DNA of 64,000 nucleotides from CAZEPJ01 sp964514105 (lineage in GTDB: Bacteria; Desulfobacterota; Desulfocorpusculales; Desulfocorpusculum): the NCBI GenBank assembly GCA_964514105.1, contig CAZEPJ010000006.1:31039-95038 (forward strand), read 5' to 3'. The notes under the pieces are model-generated. The model ran no database searches. It was given only the letters and a program-made list of their open reading frames with translations, and had not been told where the DNA came from. This document shows positions 58,067 through 64,000 of this stretch, piece after piece. The translations under genes were made by a program, and so were the position numbers. Numbering within the stretch: position 1 is the first letter of the stretch; each line of letters starts with the position of its first letter.

Positions 58067-58684
58067 TCACATGCGCGCGCTCACCATGGCCAGGATGCCG
58101 AATGCCGCGATGACCAATCCCGAGATCCGGTTGACCCAGCCCAGCCCCCGGGTGTTGAACCGGTGGCGGAAGAACCCCACGACGCTGCTCAGGGTGAGCC
58201 ACCAGAGGCCCGATCCCACGAACACCCCCAGCACCAGTAGACCGGCGGAGAGGGTCCGCACGTCCGCATCACCCAACCCCGCCGCCGCGAACACCGCCGC
58301 GAATGACAGGATGGTGGCAGGATTGGTGAGGGTGAGCAGGAACGTGGAGGTGAAGTCCCCCGCCAGTCCGTTGGTCGTGGACGGGCCATGGCCCTCCCCG
58401 GTCCTGGCTGTGAACACCCGGAACCCGATGTAGCAGAGCAGGGCCCCGCCCATGAGCCGGATCCAGAACTGCTGGCCGATGAGGATATTGGCCACGAGGT
58501 GAAGGCCGAAGCCCGCAACCCCACCGTACAGTGCGTCGGCCAGGGCTGCGCCGAGGCCGGAGACGAACCCGGAAAGGCGCCCTTTGGCCAGCGTCCGGCG
58601 GATGCACAGGATCCCGATGGGGCCCACCGGGGCTGCAATGGCAAAGCCGATGGCCACCCCCTTGAGGAAGAAGCCCGCATCCAT
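58067..58684 (-). CDS. LysE/RhtB-family amino acid exporter
   Basis: A 205-residue membrane protein with six hydrophobic segments. The N-terminal FAIAAPVGPIGILCIRRTLA matches the LysE/RhtB signature, including the first-helix GPIG region. It probably exports small amino acids or related compounds. The ATG overlaps the stop of the HAD gene by one base (TGATG), so they are cotranscribed. Confidence 0.88.
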   Translation of the reverse strand: MDAGFFLKGVAIGFAIAAPVGPIGILCIRRTLAKGRLSGFVSGLGAALADALYGGVAGFGLHLVANILIGQQFWIRLMGGALLCYIGFRVFTARTGEGHGPSTTNGLAGDFTSTFLLTLTNPATILSFAAVFAAAGLGDADVRTLSAGLLVLGVFVGSGLWWLTLSSVVGFFRHRFNTRGLGWVNRISGLVIAAFGILAMVSARM

Positions 58685-59334
58685 CAGAGCAGCCCCAGCA
58701 GTTCGGTGGGCGTTCGGATCAGCACCCTGGCACCACTGGCCCGAAGCTCCTCCGCGGGCCGGAATCCCCACAGCGCCCCCACGGCGTACATCCCTGCCGC
58801 GTTGGCTGTCTTCATGTCGGTGTTGGTGTCCCCCAGATAGAGAAAGGACTCGGCGGGGACCCCCAGGGCCCGGGCGATCTCCCAGGCCGCCGATGGGTCG
58901 GGCTTCCTGGGGATCGAGGGCCTGACACCCAGGACCACATCGAACCGCCACCGGCCCAGCAACTCGGCCACCATGGCCTGGGTGAAATCGTGAGGCTTGT
59001 TGGACAGAACGGCCATGTGGATTCCCCGGTGGGTGAGGCCGTCCAGGAGCTCGGGGATTCCCTCGTAGGGGCGCGTCTTGGCCGCCCAGCGGCGGCCGTA
59101 TTCCTCCCGCATGGCCCCCACGCATTGCGCCACGAACCCGGCCCGCCGATACGCCTCGGGCAGGGAGCGTGAAACGAGGTTTTCCACCCCATCCCCCACG
59201 TGGTAGCGATATGCGTCTCGGGGGTGGGTGGGAAACCCGTGGCGCATCAGGACGCTGTTCATGGAGTCCGCCAGATCGTCCAGGGTGTCCAGGAGCGTTC
59301 CATCCAGGTCGAACAACACCGCACCGTACGACAT
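58684..59334 (-). CDS. gph: HAD-superfamily phosphatase, phosphoglycolate phosphatase-like
   Basis: A 216-residue hydrolase. Motif I FDLDGTLLDTLDD (nucleophile Asp8, acid Asp10), motif II SNKPH, motif III Lys in SIPRKPDP and motif IV GDTNTDMKTA are intact, with a helical cap typical of Gph. Phosphoglycolate phosphatase is the best guess; other small phosphates are possible. Start ATG at 59334. Operon with the LysE-type gene. Confidence 0.88.
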   Translation of the reverse strand: MSYGAVLFDLDGTLLDTLDDLADSMNSVLMRHGFPTHPRDAYRYHVGDGVENLVSRSLPEAYRRAGFVAQCVGAMREEYGRRWAAKTRPYEGIPELLDGLTHRGIHMAVLSNKPHDFTQAMVAELLGRWRFDVVLGVRPSIPRKPDPSAAWEIARALGVPAESFLYLGDTNTDMKTANAAGMYAVGALWGFRPAEELRASGARVLIRTPTELLGLL

Positions 59335-59452
59335 CAGTGCCCACCTCTTCCGCAGCCGGGCGACTCGATACGGCCGTCCGGCGCTCAAGCCGTCGGGCTC
59401 GAGCTATTGTGCCCGCTGCGTCCTTTCCCCGCAAGCCCCCGGGATCGCCTCC

Positions 59453-59971
59453 TCACGAGCCGAACCCCAATCCGCGAAACCCCTCCAGATGCGCGCGTCG
59501 AACCCGCCAGTTCCCCTCGGCCCGGACCAGTTCCAGGTCGAGTCGGAACAGATCGGCCTTGTCGCCCAATTGCGCCGCCCATTCCTCCGGGTCCTCCAAC
59601 AGTCCTTTGAGATCCGGCAGGGATTGATCCTTCTGGACGATGAGAAACGGAAACCGCGCCGATGCCGCCTCACCCCCCGCCTGCACGTGTATCGCGGCCG
59701 GGGGATGGATGATCCGGAACTGCCGGTACCGGGTGAAGGCGTAGAGCAGGACTCCCTTGACCTCCCGTTTGTCCGCCTCCCCCGGCAAGGCCCGGAAGTC
59801 CTCCGTGGCCAGTTTCATGAGGCCGCCTGCGTCGTGTTTCTCCGCCAGGGAGGCCCCCTCCCGGATGAGCCGTCGGATCTCGGCCTCCTCATCCCGCTTG
59901 CCGCAACCGGCCGGGAGCATCCCGAGGAAAACCGCGAGGCAGACCATCAAGGGGAAACCAAAGCGACTCAA
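59453..59971 (-). CDS. Predicted lipoprotein, function unknown
   Basis: A 172-residue protein with a lipobox (GMLPAGC) about 23 residues after a TTG start at 59971 (AGAGG upstream). The mature part resembles an NTF2/DUF4440-like domain: EEAEIRRLIREGASLAEKHD at the front and NWRVRRAHLEG near the end. No function is assigned. It lies 118 bp upstream of the HAD gene on the same strand. A TATATT -10-like element is at 60049-60044 without a good -35. Confidence 0.75.
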   Translation of the reverse strand: MSRFGFPLMVCLAVFLGMLPAGCGKRDEEAEIRRLIREGASLAEKHDAGGLMKLATEDFRALPGEADKREVKGVLLYAFTRYRQFRIIHPPAAIHVQAGGEAASARFPFLIVQKDQSLPDLKGLLEDPEEWAAQLGDKADLFRLDLELVRAEGNWRVRRAHLEGFRGLGFGS

Positions 59972-60131
59972 CGGACCACGACCTCTGGCGGGATTGGCGG
60001 GATCGGAGGCCCCCCGCGGGCCCATCCCTGTCCGCGCTCCCTGAATATAGCAGATGACGGGCGACGGTATCTACGGGAGGGGTTGCGCCCGAGAGCAACG
60101 GTCGCTACCCTGAGGGGACGGAAGGAGCAAG

Positions 60132-61025
60132 ATGCCCTCGGAACCCTTCAACGGCGCGTTGGCAGAACAGTTGGCGGCCCTGGTCCGAAGGCACCCCCTG
60201 GGGCGGTTCCCCGATGATCCCCAAGAGCGTCTTTTCGATGAGCCCCTGGTGGGCGCGGCACGGGGGGATGATCCCTTGTTTGACTCGTTCAAGAAGGTCA
60301 TCGGGGCCTTTCACCAGACCCCCGGGGAGGCACTGCAGGCGGCCTGCCCCGGCGAGGGCGTCGAGGCCTCCCGGACCTTCGTGGCGGCCTACGTGCTCCC
60401 CATCGCCCGGACCGCCCGTCGGGCCAACCGGGGCCAGCGCCGTTACCCTCATCGGAAATGGATGCTCACCAAGATCCACGGGGAGCGCTTCAACGAGTTT
60501 CTTCGGGAGGCTTGGGTGAACTGGATCCGGGGGTTGGGGTTTCGGGCCGTGGCGCCGGTTCTCCAGGGCTCTTTCCTCCAGTTCCCCCGGGTCACAGGCG
60601 ACATCACCTCCAACTGGTCGGAGAGACACGCCTGTTTCGTGGCGGGTCTGGGCACCTTCGGCCTCAGCCGGGGGCTCATCACGGCCAGGGGGAAGGCCGT
60701 CCGGGTGGGCACCGTGGTAACGGACATGCCTTTGGAGCCGACCAGGAGGCCGTCCGATGAACCCTTCGAGGCGTGCCTGTATCTCACCGCCGGGGCGTGC
60801 GGCCGCTGCATGGCCCGGTGCCCGGCCGGGGCCATAACCCCGGCGGGACAGGACAAGCAGAAGTGCCAGGCCCATCAGATCCTGGCCCTGCGCCGCCGCG
60901 GGCGGTCCCTCGGTCTGGGACGGCACCTCACCGGCCTTCACCTCTCCTGCGGCTTGTGCCAGACAGCGGTGCCGTGCGAAGCCGGCATCCCCAGAGCAAC
61001 TGCAGACTCCGGGCTCTCGCCCTGA
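60132..61025 (+). CDS. QueG-related [4Fe-4S] protein (epoxyqueuosine reductase-like)
   Basis: A 297-residue protein related to the Fe-S half of epoxyqueuosine reductase (QueG). GLGTFGLSRGLITARGKAVRVGTVVTD lies before the cluster motifs, and two cluster motifs follow: CGRCMARCPAGAI and CGLCQTAVPCEAGIP. The second resembles QueG clusters. The N-terminal domain and cobalamin-binding part are shorter or different, so a true queuosine role is uncertain. It precedes the D-cysteine desulfhydrase-like gene by 75 bp. Confidence 0.72.
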   Translation: MPSEPFNGALAEQLAALVRRHPLGRFPDDPQERLFDEPLVGAARGDDPLFDSFKKVIGAFHQTPGEALQAACPGEGVEASRTFVAAYVLPIARTARRANRGQRRYPHRKWMLTKIHGERFNEFLREAWVNWIRGLGFRAVAPVLQGSFLQFPRVTGDITSNWSERHACFVAGLGTFGLSRGLITARGKAVRVGTVVTDMPLEPTRRPSDEPFEACLYLTAGACGRCMARCPAGAITPAGQDKQKCQAHQILALRRRGRSLGLGRHLTGLHLSCGLCQTAVPCEAGIPRATADSGLSP

Positions 61026-61099
61026 GGCGATCCAGCGGCGCGGACCCGGGTCCGCCCCTGGACCGGATGGATTCACTTCACAGGCCAAGGAGGCGCATC

Positions 61100-62116
61100 A
61101 TGAATCTGGCCCGTTTCCCGAGGAGACGATACACTCAAGGAGAGACCCCGCTGGAGTTCCTTCCCCGATTCACCCGGTCTCTGGACGGTCCCAACGTCTA
61201 CATGAAGCGAGACGACCTGTTGGGGCTGGCCGGGGGGGGGAACAAGACCCGGAAGCTGGAATTCCTCGTGGCCGACGCCATGGCCCAGGGCGCCGACACC
61301 CTCATCACCTGCGGTGCGGTCCAATCCAACCACTGCCGGCTGACCCTGGCGGCGGCGGTCAAGGAGGGCCTCAAGTGCCGGCTGGTCCTGGAGGAAAGGG
61401 TGCCTGGGAGCTACAACCCCCAGGCCAGCGGCAACAACTTCCTGTATCGGTTCCTGGGCGTGGAGAAGATCGAGGTCGTCCCGGGGGGATCCGACCTCAA
61501 GGCCGCCATGAACCGGATGGCCGAGGACCTCTCCCAACAAGGCAGAAAAGGCTACATCATCCCCGGCGGCGGATCCAATCCCATCGGCGCAACGGGTTAT
61601 GTGGCGTGTGCCCAGGAGCTTCAGGAGCAGCTCTTCGCCAGCGGCACCGACATCCATCGCGTCATCGTGCCCAGCGGCAGCGCCGGGACCCACGCGGGTC
61701 TGGTGGTGGGTTTCCACGGGTGCAACATGAACATCCCCATCGTCGGGGTGGGCGTCAGTCGCGACAGCGAGGAGCAGGAAGACCTGGTGCATCGGCTGGC
61801 CGAGGCGACGGCGCAGCGCGTGGGGGTCAGATCGTCCGTCCCCCGGGAGGCCGTCGTGAGCTTCGGCGATTACTGGCGTCCGGCCTACTCAGTCCCCAAC
61901 AGAAAAATGGTGGAGGCCGTGACCATGCTGGCCAGGACCGAGGGGGTGCTCATGGACCCGGTGTACACAGGAAAGGCCATGGCGGGGCTCATCGACCTGA
62001 GCCGCAAGGGGTACTTCCGGAAAGGGGAGAACGTGCTGTTCGTGCACACGGGGGGCGCCCCGGCCCTGTACGCCTATATGAGACCCCTCCTGGGCGAGGA
62101 GGACGTGGCGGATTGA
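61100..62116 (+). CDS. D-cysteine desulfhydrase-like PLP enzyme (ACC deaminase family)
   Basis: A 338-residue fold-type II PLP enzyme. GGGNKTRKLEFLVADA with PLP Lys52, TCGAVQSNHCRLTLAAA, and PSGSAGTHAGLVVGF match D-cysteine desulfhydrase DcyD and the cysteate sulfo-lyase CuyA. Both release sulfur (sulfide or sulfite) plus pyruvate and ammonia; sequence alone does not settle which. AAGGAGG is six nt before the ATG. Confidence 0.85.
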   Translation: MNLARFPRRRYTQGETPLEFLPRFTRSLDGPNVYMKRDDLLGLAGGGNKTRKLEFLVADAMAQGADTLITCGAVQSNHCRLTLAAAVKEGLKCRLVLEERVPGSYNPQASGNNFLYRFLGVEKIEVVPGGSDLKAAMNRMAEDLSQQGRKGYIIPGGGSNPIGATGYVACAQELQEQLFASGTDIHRVIVPSGSAGTHAGLVVGFHGCNMNIPIVGVGVSRDSEEQEDLVHRLAEATAQRVGVRSSVPREAVVSFGDYWRPAYSVPNRKMVEAVTMLARTEGVLMDPVYTGKAMAGLIDLSRKGYFRKGENVLFVHTGGAPALYAYMRPLLGEEDVAD

Positions 62117-62177
62117 TCCACCCCCCCCTTCTCAGTCGGCCGGGACCGGCATGAAGGGGGATTCCCCGCCGGGGCCG

Positions 62178-62855
62178 TCACCGCGCCAGGGAGGACAGGA
62201 TGGCGTCTGCCAGGGCCTCCACCAAGCCGAGGCTTCCCCGGGACGATCGCCCGCCAGCCTTGGTCGTGGTCACAGGGCAGGCCTCTCCGCCGTGAAGTGC
62301 CCCCGAGAAGGAGCCCGTGATCTTGACGGATACCGGGATGGTGGATCCGTCGGCGTAGACCGTGATGAGCAGATCGCCGGTCACCTTACCCGTGATCGTC
62401 GATGCCCTCGCCCTCCCAGCGATGCCCTGCCCGTAAACCGTCACCTCCGCCGAGGCCCCCTCCAGGCGGGCGGCGATGAACTCCATCAACTGGGTGGCAA
62501 GATCCTCGATGAAGGGGCCGAGATCCACGGCGTATCTGCTCCCGGTCTGGCTCCACGAACCGGTCATACCCAGCACGGTATCGAAGAAGTCCGGCAGGTC
62601 GCCATCGTCCACGCCGTCGGGGCAAAGATGCAGGACGTCCTCCAGGAGACCCAGGTTCAGCAGCTCCATTTGCACCCTGGCCACCATGGGGACCGTGATG
62701 GAGACCTTCAGCTTTCCTCCCGTCACGTCCCATGCCGTCCCTCCCAGAGGAGGCGGGGGGGTCTTGGACCAGGCCGGACCCCCTCCAACGGTGGCCGAAA
62801 AGCACATCATCGCAGCCAGGATCAAGACGCGTCGCACCTCGTCGCCCTCCTTCAT
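62178..62855 (-). CDS. Secreted protein of unknown function
   Basis: A 225-residue exported protein. A signal peptide ends near residue 29 (MMCFSATVGGGPAWS). The mature part has GTAWDVTGGKLKVSITV, TGSWSQTGSRYAVDL and a C-terminal TGKVTGDLLITVYAD, a small secreted beta-rich fold seen in related bacteria (GTWDVTG and TGTWSQTG-type repeats). No function is known. Divergent from the related secreted gene at 63242. Confidence 0.7.
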   Translation of the reverse strand: MKEGDEVRRVLILAAMMCFSATVGGGPAWSKTPPPPLGGTAWDVTGGKLKVSITVPMVARVQMELLNLGLLEDVLHLCPDGVDDGDLPDFFDTVLGMTGSWSQTGSRYAVDLGPFIEDLATQLMEFIAARLEGASAEVTVYGQGIAGRARASTITGKVTGDLLITVYADGSTIPVSVKITGSFSGALHGGEACPVTTTKAGGRSSRGSLGLVEALADAILSSLAR

Positions 62856-63241
62856 GGTTCGGGCAGGCCCACAGCCGTCCACGCCAGGGCCGCTTCAGTC
62901 CAAGGGCGGTGACCCCAGGCCCGGTGGAGGCACCTGCAGACCGGAGCGGGGCAGAGACTAGCACGAGCCCGCCGGCGTGGTCAAGAACCCCGCTCCCGAG
63001 TCAATTCCTCGATACCGGGCTTTCCTTGCGCCCCATGGATTCGGCTGGAGTCCCCCTCCCCAATACTCATTTCTCTCTCACACGTCCTTCGCCAGTGAAG
63101 CGAGCGACGCGGTTTTTCCGATTCAGACTGAGCCCCTCCTTCTCCTGCACACCGAAGAGGATCCCTACGTCTCGACTTTTCCCTTGCGTCGTTCAAGGGG
63201 CCTCTACTAGAATGCCGCGAAAAACCTGAACGGAGGTTCCC
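62856..63241. other. 386-bp divergent region between two secreted-protein genes
   Basis: Apart from the promoter candidate listed separately on the right, no coding sequence or strong structural element was recognised. Confidence 0.5.
63184..63213 (+). promoter_or_regulatory. Promoter candidate for the secreted protein at 63242
   Basis: TTGCGT (63184-63189), 18 bp spacer, TAGAAT (63208-63213). The start site would be about 22 nt before the ATG, with GGAGG in the leader. Confidence 0.5.
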
Positions 63242-63796
63242 ATGAAGCGGATTGGTTTCTTCTTGATGACCCTCGTCTTCGTCCTCTCTTTCGCAACCTC
63301 CCCCCTCCACGCCGCGACCCTGGACGACATCGTGGGGATCTGGTCGGCGACGTACCACCCCACCTTCAAGGTCTCGGGTTACTTCAAGGAGAAGACGACC
63401 ACCTTCGGAGATGTATCGTTTTATCCAACACAGCAGGTCTTGGCCTGGGAAAACGACAACGGGATTTTTCGGACCTACCAAGGGACTTTCGTCCTGCAAG
63501 ACGGAAAGAAGATCGTCCCGACCATGGAGCTCGACGACTTCCTCGCCACCATCACCCACTGGATCCAAGAGAAGGCCGGCGAGGCGGGGTATACCGTAAC
63601 GGGCATCTCCTACTCCATCACTTCCTTCAGGGTGACGCCCTCCAAGATCAACAGCCGCAGGATGTCTCTGGGGAAGGTCAAGGTGACCATCAGGGGCACG
63701 GTCAGCGCGTGGGTCAACGGGGTCTACCAGACCAAGAGGCTTTCGTACAAGAGCGTGGTCACCTTCGGCCCAAAGATCTCTGATACGCCTTGGTAG
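63242..63796 (+). CDS. Secreted protein of unknown function
   Basis: A 184-residue exported protein. The signal peptide ends near residue 24 (FATSPLHAATL). The mature part starts DIVGIWSATYHPTFKVSGY and is rich in beta-type text (YSITSFRVTPSKI, KVKVTIRGTVSAW). It resembles the general shape of the divergent protein at 62178 (GxW near the start, transport-free, no catalytic motif), but identity is low. Function unknown. GGAGG precedes the ATG. Confidence 0.7.
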   Translation: MKRIGFFLMTLVFVLSFATSPLHAATLDDIVGIWSATYHPTFKVSGYFKEKTTTFGDVSFYPTQQVLAWENDNGIFRTYQGTFVLQDGKKIVPTMELDDFLATITHWIQEKAGEAGYTVTGISYSITSFRVTPSKINSRRMSLGKVKVTIRGTVSAWVNGVYQTKRLSYKSVVTFGPKISDTPW

Positions 63797-63930
63797 CATT
63801 GGCGCCTGTTCCCCTTTGTCCGGGGTCTGGACCTCTTCGAGTCCCGCACGATCTCTCCACGGAGGGGCTTGTGCGTTGAATGGCCCGGTCCGGGCTCTTC
63901 AACCCGGCTCGAGCGGAGAAGTTCATGCCC

Positions 63931-63952
63931 CAATCGTCTTTGAGACGAATTG
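63931..63952. other. Stem-loop near the right edge
   Basis: TCGTCT and AGACGA form a perfect 6-bp stem around TTG, with CAA and TTG extending it across one bulged A. No U-run follows. It lies in the 204-bp non-coding tail of the window and could be a small-RNA or terminator fragment; nothing more can be said. Confidence 0.3.
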
Positions 63953-64000
63953 TGGGTAAGGGGCGCGCAGAGCGTCCTGGTGTGTGTTCATGGCGCAGCG

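Noticed and set aside
60132..61025. Calling this gene queG
   Set aside because: Only the Fe-S part is clearly shared; the rest is divergent, so I kept a family-level call.

Overview
The window comes from a high-GC, Gram-negative bacterium. It has outer-membrane lipoprotein sorting (LolD/LolE), lipoproteins, type IV pilus motor genes and a class II lysyl-tRNA synthetase. Many iron-sulfur proteins, rubrerythrin, a CODH-type locus, a TTT-family carboxylate importer and a CoA-transferase point to an anaerobic lineage close to Desulfobacterota (former Deltaproteobacteria). Rokubacteria/NC10-like relatives cannot be excluded from sequence alone. No rRNA, tRNA, CRISPR array or insertion sequence was seen.

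Layout. 1-15.4 kb is core genome: lolD (cut by the window edge), lolE, lysS, a pilB-pilT-pilC-pilS pilus unit without pilR, divergent ileS-lspA, then rlpA, a CheY-like regulator, a small zincin and rubrerythrin. 15.7-30 kb is the most unusual part. A nine-gene minus-strand set (gntR, an Fe-S protein here called E, an unknown protein D, a FAD oxidoreductase, a CooF-like ferredoxin, a CooS homologue lacking nearly all Ni-Fe-S active-site ligands, tctC, tctB, tctA) converges on a serine-glyoxylate-type aminotransferase. The gntR promoter and the aminotransferase promoter carry the same two-operator arrangement (TTGnATnCAA, 186 bp apart). A second copy of the E-D pair lies at 28.4-29.9 kb with a permease, behind a leader that contains a terminator-like hairpin.

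30-45 kb holds amino- and organic-acid metabolism: a TIGR04076 protein, a ZIP metal transporter, a fused family I CoA-transferase, an Fe-S protein, a PPC-domain protein, a glycosyltransferase, carbamate kinase, an ornithine-cyclodeaminase-type enzyme, PLP enzymes, an HtrA-like pseudoprotease, a YggL-like protein and a threonine dehydratase. 45-53.5 kb has a decayed nucleotidyltransferase locus and then a run of largely overlapping minus-strand genes that joins a MacAB-type exporter to cobamide genes (cbiR, cobU, cobT, cobS). 53.5-64 kb has a DUF169 protein, ftsH coupled to an M32 carboxypeptidase, a LysE-type exporter, a phosphoglycolate phosphatase-like HAD protein, a lipoprotein, a QueG-like Fe-S protein, a D-cysteine desulfhydrase-like enzyme and two divergent secreted proteins.

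How it fits together. The sequence suggests that the GntR protein controls its own long operon and the distant aminotransferase as one regulon. That regulon would couple uptake of a carboxylate (TctABC) and an amino transfer to a low-potential electron chain (CooS-like, CooF and FAD oxidoreductase) plus the uncharacterised E-D pair. The substrate and reaction are unknown.
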